Shown here: piece after piece, positions 7,921 through 19,300 of the stretch | Layout: every line of letters begins with the position of its first letter | Position numbering within the stretch: position 1 is the stretch's first letter | Assembly (NCBI GenBank): GCA_016281475.1 | Contig: JAEEIS010000053.1 | Location: forward strand, 1-22,500 | Direction of reading: 5' to 3' | DNA length: 22,500 bases | Source: Bacteroidales bacterium | GTDB lineage: Bacteria > Bacteroidota > Bacteroidia > Bacteroidales > P3 | Notes under the pieces: generated by a model | The model's database searches: none | The model's input: the letters and a program-made list of their open reading frames with translations, nothing else | What the model was told of the DNA's origin: nothing | Translations under genes and position numbers: made by a program

Positions 7921-8206
7921 CCGAGAGGGTCAATTTTTGAAAAATAGAAGTAAAAAAGTAAGTTTTGAACACGATATTAGACCATAACTGCTTGAAAAAA
8001 CAGTGTTAAATTTTATTTTTACAAAAATCACAAACACATATATACGAATATATTACAACAAACGATATGTTAAATATTTTTCTTATTCATTTTTTCGAAG
8101 GTCAAAATCTTTGCCAATTCAAAAAAAAGTCCGACTTTTGCACCCGCTTTTCTCGAAAAAAAGCACCCCTAAATAACGTAAATAAACAACAAAAATTGTA
8201 GATAAA
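7921..8206. other. Divergent mutY/rpmB intergenic region
   Basis: These 286 AT-rich bases contain the rpmB promoter (listed separately). I could not find a good TAnnTTTG element for mutY on the minus strand, and I see no reading frame or structured RNA. Confidence 0.5.
8110..8140 (+). promoter_or_regulatory. Promoter of rpmB-rpsU
   Basis: TTTG (8110-8113), 19 bases, GACTTTTG (8133-8140), then CACC. The -7 element has one mismatch to TAnnTTTG and the spacing is in the normal range. A start near 8147 leaves a leader of about 60 bases before the rpmB ATG. Confidence 0.62.
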
Positions 8207-8446
8207 ATGTCAAAGATTTGTGAAATTACCGGTAAGAAAGTGATTCGTGGCAACAACGTGTCCCACTCCCGCATCCACACCAAACGTACCTTCTCCCCCA
8301 ACCTCCAGACCAAGAAGTTCTACATCCCCGAAGAGGGCATGTGGATCACCCTCAAAGTGAGTGCCAAGGGCATGCGCATCATCAACAAGAAAGGCATCCT
8401 CGCCGCCCTTAACGACGCTGCCGCCCAGGGTCATCTCCAATTCTAA
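8207..8446 (+). CDS. rpmB: 50S ribosomal protein bL28
   Basis: A 79-residue basic ribosomal protein. The N-terminus MSKICEITGKKVIRGNNVSH and the following RTFSPNLQTKKFY and KVSAKGMRIINKKG segments are characteristic of bL28. It binds 23S rRNA near the E site of the large subunit. It is followed after 69 bases by rpsU, probably on the same transcript. In many Bacteroidetes rpmB is followed by rpmG; no bL33 gene is seen here. The ATG at 8207 has no Shine-Dalgarno site. Confidence 0.97.
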   Translation: MSKICEITGKKVIRGNNVSHSRIHTKRTFSPNLQTKKFYIPEEGMWITLKVSAKGMRIINKKGILAALNDAAAQGHLQF

Positions 8447-8502
8447 CAAGAAGACAGTCTAAGTCTTAATAACAAACATTTTTTATCAATCCCTAACAAG
8501 AA

Positions 8503-8508
8503 AGAGGT
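8503..8508 (+). promoter_or_regulatory. Shine-Dalgarno site of rpsU
   Basis: AGAGGT lies seven bases before the rpsU ATG and gives five contiguous pairs (GAGGT) with the usual 16S 3' end. This is unusual here because nearly all other starts in the window have no such site. Confidence 0.65.
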
Positions 8509-8515
8509 AATAACA

Positions 8516-8713
8516 ATGATCGTAGTTCCTATCAAAGAAGGTGAAAACATTGAAAGAGCTCTTAAGAAGCTCAAAAGAAAATTCGAAAAGACTGGTGTCG
8601 TGAAAGAACTTCGCGAACGTCAGAAATTCACTAAACCTTCCGTCATCAACCGGGAACGCAGACAAAAGGCCATCTATGTCCAGCGCCTGCGCCAGCAGGA
8701 ACTCGACAAGTAG
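8516..8713 (+). CDS. rpsU: 30S ribosomal protein bS21
   Basis: A 65-residue, strongly basic small-subunit protein. The start MIVVPIKEGENIERALKKLK and the later ERQKFTKPSVINRERRQKAIY are diagnostic of bS21. In Bacteroidota ribosomes bS21 helps hold the 16S 3' tail so that the anti-Shine-Dalgarno sequence is hidden; this is from published work on Flavobacterium as I recall it. Its own mRNA carries a Shine-Dalgarno site, which fits autoregulation by bS21-free ribosomes. It follows rpmB and ends at a strong terminator facing hpf. Confidence 0.96.
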   Translation: MIVVPIKEGENIERALKKLKRKFEKTGVVKELRERQKFTKPSVINRERRQKAIYVQRLRQQELDK

Positions 8714-8731
8714 TCCGAGTCCGCACGAATC

Positions 8732-8768
8732 AAAAAAGAGGGTATCCCATCAGGACACCCTCTTTTTT
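8732..8768. terminator. Bidirectional hairpin terminator between rpsU and hpf
   Basis: AAAAAAGAGGGT (8732-8743) pairs with ACCCTCTTTTTT (8757-8768). After an A-C mismatch, TCC (8745-8747) pairs with GGA (8753-8755) around a five-base loop. A- and T-runs on both sides fit termination of both convergent transcripts. Confidence 0.87.
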
Positions 8769-8788
8769 TGCACTTCCGTGCTTCGCCA

Positions 8789-9082
8789 CTATTTGTAGCG
8801 CTCCTTATACTTATCAATCTGACCCTTCATCGAGTCCACGCAGTCTGCTACTGCCTCCTCGAACGTGTCGGCCTGCTTGCTGTTAAACAGCGTCTGGCCG
8901 GGTAGACTCAACGACAACTCGGCAATCTTGTTATTGTCGGTCTCAGGTTTGTCAACCTTCAGAATCACTTCGCACTTGGTAGCATTGTCAATCAGGCGGT
9001 CGAGCTTGGCGACTTTCTCAATGACGAATTTCTCCAGTTTCGGGTCTGCCTTAAATTTCACGGCATTGATTGTTGTATTCAT
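8789..9082 (-). CDS. hpf: Ribosome hibernation-promoting factor, short form
   Basis: A 97-residue HPF/YfiA-family protein that binds the 30S decoding region of idle ribosomes and protects or silences them. Visible family features are the N-terminal strand TINAVKFKADPKLEKFV, KLDRLIDNATKCEVILKV, and the helical AVADCVDSMKGQIDKYKER end. It lacks the C-terminal dimerisation domain of long HPF. The ATG at 9082 is fixed by a perfect Shine-Dalgarno site just before it. It follows the recombinase gene by ten bases and is probably co-transcribed with it. The neighbouring rpsU gene, also ribosome-linked, converges on it. Confidence 0.93.
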   Translation of the reverse strand: MNTTINAVKFKADPKLEKFVIEKVAKLDRLIDNATKCEVILKVDKPETDNNKIAELSLSLPGQTLFNSKQADTFEEAVADCVDSMKGQIDKYKERYK

Positions 9083-9086
9083 AGTT

Positions 9087-9095
9087 ACCTCCTTA
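9087..9095 (-). promoter_or_regulatory. Perfect Shine-Dalgarno site of hpf, containing the xerC stop codon
   Basis: Minus strand TAAGGAGGT, then AACT and the hpf ATG. All nine bases are complementary to the usual 16S 3' end. Its first three bases are the TAA stop of the upstream recombinase, so termination of one gene and initiation of the next share the same bases. Confidence 0.85.
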
Positions 9096-10016
9096 TTTTT
9101 TATTGGCCCTAGGATGGGCGTGTTTATATGTTTCTTTCAAATGCTCTCGTGCCACATGGGTGTACACTTCCGTGGTTCCCAAATCACTGTGCCCGAGCAG
9201 TTCCTTAATGGCATCAATATTTGCTCCTTCATTCAGCATGTGCGTCGCAAACGAGTGCCTAAACACATGCGGACTCACTCTCTCTGCGGTCGAAATCGGC
9301 GACATATATCGTTTCACTATCACATATATCATCCCGTCACTCACCGCCCTGCCCTTGTCATTAATCAGTAGCCTATCCGTCTCCTCATAATGCTCGTTGG
9401 CACATTTCAGCTCTTCAATCTTCATCTCTCTTAACGCAAGAAAGCGCGAAATATTTTGTGCCAACTCATTTTCTATCGGAATAATTCTCTCCTTGTCGCC
9501 CTTCCCCCTCACCTTGATGCTTTTAGCCGACAGGTCTATCCCTCCCAACCGCAGCATTGCCAATTCCGATCTCCGCACCCCCGTCTCATAAAGCATCCTC
9601 AGCACCAACCGTTCCATTTCGCCGTCAAATGTGTCGGGGAACATATCCGAATATATTTTCTCCACTTCGCTCTCGCGGAAAAACACCGGCAACCTTTTTG
9701 GAGCCTTCGGTGGGGTCACTTTCGCCATAATGTCACGATCATAATACCTCTGCCTGCGCAGATACTTAAACCACGCCCGCAACGCCGCCAACTGCTTCAG
9801 CACCGTCCCTGCCGCCTCTCCGGCTGCCATCAATCCCATCTGCCAATCGCGCACATGATACGCCTCCACCCCCTCCAGTTCCTCCACCTTCTGCATCTTC
9901 ATATACTCGCCAAACCGTTCCACCTCGCCCACATAGTAGCGGCGAGTGCTAACTGCAAGTCGCTTTTCTGTCGCGACATAGTCAGCAAAATAGCGTATGG
10001 CTTCCTCTATTTTCAC
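9093..10016 (-). CDS. xerC: Tyrosine recombinase, XerC/XerD family
   Basis: A site-specific recombinase of about 307 residues, the size of XerC/XerD, which resolve chromosome dimers at dif. The N-terminal SAM-like core-binding domain (about 1-105) precedes the catalytic domain. The catalytic set is complete: Arg148 (TGVRRSEL), Lys172 (RGKGDKER), His250 and Arg253 (HVFRHSFATH), His276 (LLGHSDLG) and Tyr285 (TTEVYTHV). The positions closely parallel E. coli XerD. I start it at the GTG at 10016 (then KIEEAIRYF); a TTG at 10034 would fall inside or before the promoter element. XerC is used because Bacteroidales genes in this position, next to hpf, are usually so named; XerD cannot be excluded. 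No att sites or phage genes are nearby, so a housekeeping role is likelier than an integrase. Confidence 0.88.
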   Translation of the reverse strand: MKIEEAIRYFADYVATEKRLAVSTRRYYVGEVERFGEYMKMQKVEELEGVEAYHVRDWQMGLMAAGEAAGTVLKQLAALRAWFKYLRRQRYYDRDIMAKVTPPKAPKRLPVFFRESEVEKIYSDMFPDTFDGEMERLVLRMLYETGVRRSELAMLRLGGIDLSAKSIKVRGKGDKERIIPIENELAQNISRFLALREMKIEELKCANEHYEETDRLLINDKGRAVSDGMIYVIVKRYMSPISTAERVSPHVFRHSFATHMLNEGANIDAIKELLGHSDLGTTEVYTHVAREHLKETYKHAHPRANKK

Positions 10017-10021
10017 GATTG

Positions 10022-10029
10022 CAAAGATA
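10022..10029 (-). promoter_or_regulatory. -7 element of xerC-hpf
   Basis: Minus strand TATCTTTG followed by CA matches TAnnTTTG exactly. It ends only five bases before the GTG taken as the xerC start, so the transcript would be almost leaderless. The nearest upstream TTTG (10046-10049) is 16 bases away, shorter than usual. Confidence 0.45.
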
Positions 10030-10156
10030 CACAAAAAATCCGTAACAAATGTTAAAAGTCTATTTTTTTCTCAATCCACACCCAAAAAAACACCCACCCC
10101 GTATCTATCTCTTTCCAATCCTGATACACTCCAATTCAGACATTGAATGTTAAAAA

Positions 10157-10188
10157 TTTGCATTATATAAAAAAAATCCATATTTTTG
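10157..10188 (+). promoter_or_regulatory. Consensus promoter of the giant surface-protein gene
   Basis: TTTG (10157-10160), 20 bases, TATTTTTG (10181-10188), then CG. Both boxes and the spacing fit the Bacteroidota consensus exactly. Transcription starting near 10195 leaves a leader of about 105 AT-rich bases before the ATG at 10302. This is the best promoter in the window. Confidence 0.75.
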
Positions 10189-10301
10189 CGGTTCATATTT
10201 CAAAGTGCGTTAAATGCCATAAAACATTGTAAAACACCTATTATTAAAAAAGAATTTAAAACACATAATCAACCTTATTATTAACAAAACACGTATCTGT
10301 T

Positions 10302-13300
10302 ATGCAAAAACACGTACAAAAACTGCTCCTCATGGTGGCGATGATGGTCGTCCCGTGGGTGACACAGGCACAGGGAGTGCAGGGCTGTACGTTTTCCACC
10401 GGGGTTGACACTTCGGCGTGGATAACGCTATCGAGCTCCGCCACCCACATCACCGCCATCGAAGGCGAGGATGATGAGTCTTCGGGTTGCATCAACATTG
10501 GGTTCGACTTCTACTTCGGTGGATTTACCTACACCCAGTTCTCGTGCAACTCCAACGGCCGTTTCCGTCTGGGTCCGGTAGCGGTATCCAACTATTGGGT
10601 TCCGCCGTTTACGACACTGACGGACGCTAGCAACAACGACCTGCCATTCATCACCGCTTTCGGTATGGACAACACGCTTGAAGCCATGGGCTCGTATGTG
10701 AAGTACGAACTTGTGGGCACAACGCCCAATCGCATCTTGGTCGTGGAGTATCTCACGCCTAGTGAGTACAACGACGAAGGCGATTTGGTGAACTACCAGA
10801 TTCAGCTGTTCGAAGACAGCAACCGGGTACGTCTGGTGTATGGCGCCAACAGCGCCAGCTACTTCAACAGCTATCAGATTGGCCTTGCCGGTTCGGCAAC
10901 GGACATTCTGATGGTCAATCCCTCGACACACTCTACCTTCACCACCGGCACTTCAACTACGTTTGACTCATGGCCCGGTGTGGGACGCTACTACCAGTTC
11001 GTCATGGGCTTCCCGCCCACATGCCCCAGCGTTATCGGTATCGATGTGAATGCTGTGACGGTGGGTGCCGCCATGCTCTCGTGGAGTACCGGCTCGGGCA
11101 ACCCTGACGGATATGAGATTGAATACTACGCACAGGGCAGCACTGCCGCCCCGACAACGCTTACCAGCACCACGCCTAACGTCATGCTCACCGGCTTGGA
11201 CAGCAACACCACTTATGTGGTGCGCGTTCGTGCCAACTGCGGCAGCGACGGCTACGGCAACTGGGACAGCACAACGTTTACAACCAACTCTTTCGGCTGC
11301 CTCAACGAACACAACTACATCAGTGGCACTGGCACCTCGCAAACCTCAGGTGTGCCTGTCTATAGTGCTTGGGGCAACACCTTGTGCCAGAGCATCTATC
11401 TGGCAAGCGAACTGATTTCCGCAGGTTTCAGTCCCAGCGGTGGCGACATCACCGACTTGACATTCACCTGGACCAACAATTCCTCGTATGCCAAGTATTT
11501 CACCATCTATCTGACCAACACTACGACATCGGAGTTCACCTCGGCATCCAGCAGCTATTGGGTGTCCACGGGTGTCTCGGCCAAGGTGTATGAGGGTGCC
11601 CACCCGCTGAACACGTCAGGCTCGGTGACCTACCATCTCAATACCCCCTTCCACTGGGATGGCCACAGCAACCTCTGTATCACCACCACCATGAACCAGC
11701 CTAGCGGTGCGTCGCATTCGAGTTCTAGCTTCTACGGACTCAGCACGGCTACCTCGCCGAGCGTCTACCGCACCATGTACAAATATCAGGACAGCAACCC
11801 GCTGGACGGCTCCAATCCCTCGTCAATCAGCCCCAGCAACCGCAGCTACAACCGTCCTAATGTCACCATCAGAAGTGCCGACTGTTCGTCTCACGCAACC
11901 TGTGCGGCTCCTGAAGTGACTTTGGACAGCGTTGACAGTGCGTCGGTTTCGCTGTCGTGGATTCCTGGCTACCAGGAGACCTCTTGGGATGTGCAATATG
12001 CAGTGAGCGGTACTACCAGCTGGACCTCGGCCGGCACGGCAACCACTACCAACATTACCGTCACCGGACTGACTCCTGCCACACACTACGATTTCCGCGT
12101 ACTGACCATCTGCGGCACCGACACCTTCTACTCAAGAGTCGTCAATGTCGCCACATCGTGTGTGCCTTTAGCACACAGTGTGCTGCCTTTCACTTACGGC
12201 TTTGAGGACCTGAGCGAGACAACGACGGGTGCTCCGTTGGCCCTATGCTGGAATCGCGGATACTGGAGCGGTTCGTACAATCCCAACAACTATCCCTACG
12301 CCAGCTCGACCAACCACACTGGCACAAGGTCTCTCTATTTCTACGGCTATGGCACCACCACACGCAGCTGGGTGTGCCTGCCCGAGTTTGCGGACAGCGT
12401 CAATGCCCTGAGCCTGCGTTTCTGGGCCAAGAAGAGCAGTGCTTCCTACTCCGGACTGATGCAGGTGGGCGTGATGACCGACCCGTCCGATTGGAGCACC
12501 TTCCAGCCCGTTTCGACCGAGCGTACCGACTACACCACCAACTGGCAGCAGTTCGAGGTGGCCATGAACCACGCTCCCGCCCAAGGCCGCATCACCATCG
12601 CCGTGGTGTCGGAAAACGGTCTGTCTAATTATATGTATATAGACGACATCACCGTCGACGAACTTCCCTACTGCATCATGCCCGTGGTCGACTCGTTGGT
12701 GGTCACTACCAACACCGCCGACTTCTATCTGAGCGATGTGGACAATGCCATGGGTTTCACTCTGCAGATTGCCCACGGCAGCTGGGACACCACTATCAGT
12801 GCCAGCTCCTCGCCTATCAGCGTGATGGACTTGAATCCAAGAACGGAATACACCTACTCGCTGGTCGCCAACTGCGGCAGCTCCAATGCCAACCCGCGTA
12901 CCGGCTCCTTCCGCACCGAGTGCTCGCCTATCGCCAACGAGGAACTTCCTTTCACCTACAGCTTTGAAGACATAGCCACCACTGGCTCTGGTATTCCTCT
13001 GGCTCCCTGCTGGAACCGCGGCTACCTGAGCGGCAGCAGCTTCAACCCCATGAACTACCCCTACGCCAGCACTTCCTACGCCCACTCGGGCTCGAAGTCG
13101 TTGTACTACTATGGCTACAGCACCACCACCCGCAGCTGGCTCTGCCTGCCCGAATTCGAAGACAGCGTCAACACGCTGCAACTCCAGTTCTGGGCCAAGA
13201 AGAGCAGCACCTCCTACTCTGGTCAGATTAAGGTGGGTGTGATGACCGACCCGACAGACTACAGCACCTTCCAGCTAGTGCAAACCGTGGCAACTGATGC

Positions 13301-16300
13301 CACTACCGACTGGAACCGCTTCGACTTCTCTCTGAACGAAGCCCCCGGCTCGGGCTACATCACCATTCTGGTCGACGGTGGCGGCACATCGTCCAACTAT
13401 ATCTATCTCGACGATATCGAAGTGCGCGAAATTCCCTCCTGCCCCCATGTGTGGAACGTGGCTCTCGACAGCGTGAGCGTCGACTGGGCTGCTATCAGCT
13501 GGCAGGAAATGGGCTCCGCCAACACCTGGGTTGTCGAATACGACACCGTCGACTTTGTTCCCGGCACCTACACCGCGGCCAATAGCGACATGGTGTACGA
13601 CACCATCCTGCTCCTCACCAGCCTCGACACTGGCCACACCTATTATTTCTATGTCCGTGCCGACTGCGGCAGCGACACCAGCACATACGAGAGCCTCGTA
13701 TTCACCACCCTGGCCTCTCTGCCTGCCAACGTGCCTTACATGTGCTCCTTCGAGGGCAACGGCACTAACGGTTGGGAGTTGCTTAACGGCACCCAGCCCA
13801 ACTACTTCATGGTGGGCAACGCCACCGGCAACGGCGGTCGTTCGCTCTATATCACCAACAACGGTTCCGACAATACCTACACCAACTCCTCCATATCCTA
13901 TGTCTACGCCACTCGTACTTTCAATTTCACCGACACCGGCGAGTATGCCTACAGCTACGATTGGAAGTGCCAGGGCGAAAGCCATTACTACGACTATGGT
14001 AGAGTGTTCGTCGTTCCCGCCTCCTATCAGTGGACTGCCGGCGTGAATCCTGCAGGTTCTACTTCTGGTTTCGCTTCGTGGAGCATTCCTACCGGATGGT
14101 TCGAACTCACCGAGAACTTCTCCTCGCCTCGTACCTTGGCGGTGTCTAGCTCTTGGAGAACCGCCACGGGCACCTTCCATCTGAACACTCCCGGCACCTA
14201 CAACCTTGTTATTGCTTGGGCCAACGACGGTAGCGGCGGCTCGCAACCTCCGTTAGCTGTCGACAACATTCAGCTGGTCCACAACACCTGCCCCAGTCCT
14301 ACGGTGAGTGCTTCATACATAGGTTCGACCGAAGTGACCATTACTTGGACTCCCGGCGGCAGCGAGACCCAGTGGGTCGTCGTCAACGGCTTAGCCGAAT
14401 ATGATGCCTACGACACCACCTACACTCTCACCGGTCTGCAGCCCAACACCAACTATTCGTTTGGAGTAAGGGCCATCTGCGATGCAGGCGACACCAGTAT
14501 GGCTGGCACTGTCAGCGTCGTTACCGAGTGCGGCGGCATGTCGGTATTCCCCTATGTTGAGGACTTCGAAAATCAGAACACCACTTCGAACACCACTGCC
14601 AACAGCACCTTTATTCGTTGCTGGCACCACTTGAACAACGGTACCTCATACATGGGCTATCCCTATATTGCTAGCAGTAGCACCTACAACCACACCTCTG
14701 GCGGCACCAAGGGCCTCTACTGGTACGGTTCCACTACCACCGGTTCTTACGGCGACTACTACTATATCGTTTTGCCCGCCATCGATACCGACCTCGTCAT
14801 GATGAACACGATGCGTCTGCGTTTCTGGGCCAAGACCAGCAGCACTAGCTACCATCCCGTGTTCAATGTCGGTGTCATGACCGACCCAACCGATGTGACC
14901 ACATTCCAGAACGTAAACACCATCAACATCAATCCGGGTTCCAGTACCGCATGGGCCGAGTTCACTACCGAGTTTACCAGTTTTGAAGGCGTGGGTTCCT
15001 ACATCGCCATCCGCGCTTTACGCCCCTCCTCGACATGGTATGCCTACATGGACGATATCACCCTCGACCAGCGTCCCGACTGCCCCGAGCCGACCAATAT
15101 GGCTGCCCTGCACATCACCACCGAGACTGCCGACCTCACTTGGACCGAGGCTGGCACCGCCACGGGTTGGGAGATTGAGTATGGCGAGCATGGCTTCACT
15201 CGCGGCACCGGCGTCTCCGAGAGCGTCGGCACCCTGCCTCATGGCATTCTGGGTCTTACGCCCAACACCCTGTACGACGTCTATGTGTCGCCTGAGTGTT
15301 CGGGTGTCGCCGGCACGGGCATGTTCAGCTTCCGCACCGAGTGTGTGGCTGTGGGCACATTGCCCTACACCATGGGCTTTGAGACCAGCGACGGCATTAC
15401 CTCCACCGGCGGCAGCACTAGCACCACCTTTGTCGAATGCTGGCATCGTTTGAACAACGGTTCCGACTACTTTGGCTATCCATACGTGGGCAGCAGCACT
15501 ACCTATAACCATACCTCTGGTGGCTCAAGAGGCCTGTACTGGTACAACACCACCACCACGGGCACCTATGGCGACTACCAGGTGGTTGTGCTCCCGGCTG
15601 TCGACACCGACAACTATGCCCTCACCACCCTGCGTCTCTCCTTCTGGGCTTCTATATCCAGTGGAACCAATCCCACCTTCCAAGTGGGTGTGATGACCGA
15701 CCCCAACGACATCACCACCTTCCATAATGCCCACACCGTCACCGTTACCAATGGTGGGTGGCGGAAGTACACCACCTACTTCGACAACTTCACCGGCACT
15801 GGCAACTACATTGCCATCCGCGCCAACCGCGCCAGTTGGACCGTCTATGTCGACGACATCACTCTCGAAGTGGCTCCCACTTGCCCCGAGGTGAGCGACA
15901 TTACTGCCTCGAACATCACCACCACCACCGCCAGCATCAACTGGGTTGAGAACGGTGAGGCCGATTCGTGGACCTTCGAATACGGCATCCACGGATTCAC
16001 TCCCGGTACAGGCATCTCGGAGAGCGTCACCTCACATCCAGTCGCTCTGACAGGCCTCACAGCAAACACCGAATACGATGTATATGTAACGCCTACCTGC
16101 ACGGGTACGACAGGTGCCGAGAGCTTCACCTTCCGCACAGAGTGTGTCCCGAACACTACGATACCTTTCACCATGAGCTTCGAGTCTTCCGAGGGTGTCA
16201 ATACGGGTAGCAGCACGAGCAGCACCTTTATTGATTGCTGGCACCGTCTGAACAACGGCACCCAGTATTTCGGCTATCCCTACGTGAGCAGCAGCAGCAC

Positions 16301-19300
16301 CTACAACCACACTTCGGGTGGCAGCCGCGGCCTCTATTGGTACAACTCTACCACCACCGTCACATACGGCGACTACCAGATTGTGGTGCTTCCTGCCGTC
16401 GACCCGACAACTCACCCCATCAACACCCTCCAGCTCAGATTCTGGGCCAAGGCTAGCTCCAGCAGCTACCACCCCACGTTCCTGGTAGGTGTGATGACCG
16501 ACCCCAACAACGCCAGTACCTTCCAGCAAGTGGGCACCGTTGATGTCGGCACTACCACCGACTGGACAGAGTTCTCCACTGGTCTCGCTGGCTACAACGG
16601 CACCGGCATGTATGTTGCCATCCGTGCCAACCGTCCCGGCAGCTCGTGGTATGCCTACGTCGACGATATCACCCTTGAGGAGGCTCCCGCCTGCCCGCAG
16701 GTGGTAGACATTGACGCAGCAAGCATCGGTACCACTGGTGTACACCTCCGTTGGTCCACTCAGGCCGGTTTCCGTGCCACTCCGAGCCAATACGAAATTC
16801 AGGTTGTTCCCGACGACACCGCTGAGACCTTCCTGCCCATCACCACCTCCGACAACCCTTACCTCCTCACGGGACTGCTGCCCGGACACACCTATTCGGT
16901 GCGCATCCGTGGCAACTGCGACCTTGACGGTTACGGCGAGTGGAGCGACTACTTCGATTTCGGTACCGCAGGACTGCCTTGCGGAGTTGTCGACACTGCC
17001 AACTCATTTGTCGACACTATCGGCACCGGCACATCCACCAACTTATATTTGCCCAGCTACAGTTTCTACAGTTACGGTCTAAGCCAGCAGATATACACCG
17101 CAGCCGAGATTGGCGGTGGTGGCAGTATCACCAGCATCTCCGTCATGCCCAGTGCTGTCTCGCAGCAGCGCACATTCGAAATCTATCTTGCCCACACTTC
17201 CAACTCATCGGTGTCAAGCTTCATCCATCCGTCCGACATGGTGCGCGTGTACGATGGAACCCCCATCACCTTGGTGGCTAACCAGTGGCTCACCTTCCCC
17301 CTCGACCATCCTTTCACCTACAACGGTAGCGACAACCTCTTGGTCTGTTTCCGTGACATGACAGGCTCCTACGTCAGTGGCAATAGTTGGTATGTCCATA
17401 GCAACCCCCACGGCAACAGCGTGTATGTATACCAGGACGGCAGTGCCTACGACCCCTACACATATACAGGCGGCACAAGCACAGCCTACCGCAACAACAT
17501 CATCATCGAGGCTCTCGCCTGCATGCAGACAGCCACCTGCGCCGCACCGATGGTAGTAGTCGACTCCATGGGTACCGACTATATCGCTGCCAGCTGGGCT
17601 CCCGGCTATCAGGAGACCTCTTGGGGCGTCGAATATCGTGAGGAAGGCGGCACTTGGATTAACGAAGGCACGGTCTATACTCCTAGCTATACTTTCACCA
17701 GTCTCAATGCCGACCAAACCTACGAAATCCGCATCACCGCGCAGTGCACCGACACCAACATGGCGACCACCATTACGGCCACCACGCCTTGTGCCGCAAC
17801 TGCACTGCCCTTCTTCACCAGCTTCGAGGACTTCCCGGGCTCTTCCGCGTCCTATCCGATGCCCGCTTGCTGGAAGCGCGTCTCCAACTACTACCCATAC
17901 TACCCCTATAGTTCCACCAGCTACCGCGTCAGCGGCTCCTACGGAGTCTATATGTATTCAACCAGCAGCACCTACAGCTACTTCACGCTGCCTCTCTTCG
18001 AGGCTCCTGTCGACAGCTTGGTCGCCGACTTCTGGTTGCTCAAGACCAACACCTCCTATCCCCACAACGTGAAGGTAGGTGTGATGACCGACCCCGAAGA
18101 TATCAGCACCTTCACCGAAGTCGCCACTGTAGCACCTTCTCACCTGTATGAATGGGAACACTTCGAAGTCTATTTCGACCTCTACCATGGCAACGGTCGC
18201 TACATCGCCTTCATGTCTCCCAATTACGAATACAGCTATCCCTACCTCGATGACCTTACCATCGACCGCATCCCCAACTGCCGTCGTGTGCAGAACGTCA
18301 CAGTGAGCAATCTCACCACCACCAGTGCACACATCTCCTGGACTCCTGGCGATGCCATCGATTTCGACATGGTATGCGTTCCCACTGGCACCGATCCTGA
18401 TTCGGGCTTCATCTACCAAGTCTACAGCGAGGACAGCATCACCATCACCGGGCTGCGGGCTGGCACTGCCTACACCGCATACGTCCGCGGTTACTGCTAT
18501 CCCGACACCAGCCGCTGGTCGTTGGGCACCAACTTCCGCACCGTCTGCGGCCTGATCGACTCCTTGCCCTTCTTCGAGGATTTGGAGAGTGTACCGACTG
18601 GTAGCACCAGCAGCACCGACTTTATCCCCTGCTGGACGCTCCTCACCGACGCCTCATCTTACCGCTACCCCTATGTAAGCAACAGCACTTCCTACAGCCA
18701 CGACGGTGGCAGCAAGGGCCTCTATTGGTACTGCACCAACTCCAGCGGTTATGGCAGCTACCAGTACGTCATACTCCCGCCGGTCGACACTGCTATCTAC
18801 CCCATCAACACCCTGCAGTTCAGTGTCTGGGCCAAGAGCTCCAGCACCAGCTACAGCCCCGTGTTTGAAGTGGGCGTCATGAACAGTCCCACCGACACCG
18901 CCTTCACACGCCTGCGCACCTTCGACCTCAGCGGCAACACCAACTGGCACAACCTCGTTGTACCTCTCAGCCGCTACACCGGCTCAGGCAACTATGTGGC
19001 CATTCGCTCCAAGTTTGTGTCCAGCTACTGGTATGCCTACGTCGACCAGTTCAAGCTCGACACGCTCCCGGCATGTCCCATGCCGCTCGAAGTGGTCACC
19101 GACAGCGTCGGCTCCGACTATATCTCATTTGCTTGGATCCCCTCTGGCTCCGAAACCCAGTGGCAAGTCTCCATCAACGGCGTCGACACCATTGTCAGCG
19201 ACACCACGCTCAACCTCACTGGCCTCCCGTCCAACACACTCTACAACATCAGTGTGCGCGCCATCTGTGGCCCGGGCAGTCTCAGCGACGAGGCAACCCT

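Noticed and set aside
9093..10016. Integrase of a mobile element
   Set aside because: No phage, plasmid or conjugation genes, direct repeats or att-like sites were seen nearby; the size, residues and hpf neighbour fit a housekeeping XerC/XerD.
10017..10301. Possible small gene or RNA before the giant gene
   Set aside because: The AT-rich gap contains promoter elements but no convincing reading frame, ribosome-binding site or stable hairpin that I could find.
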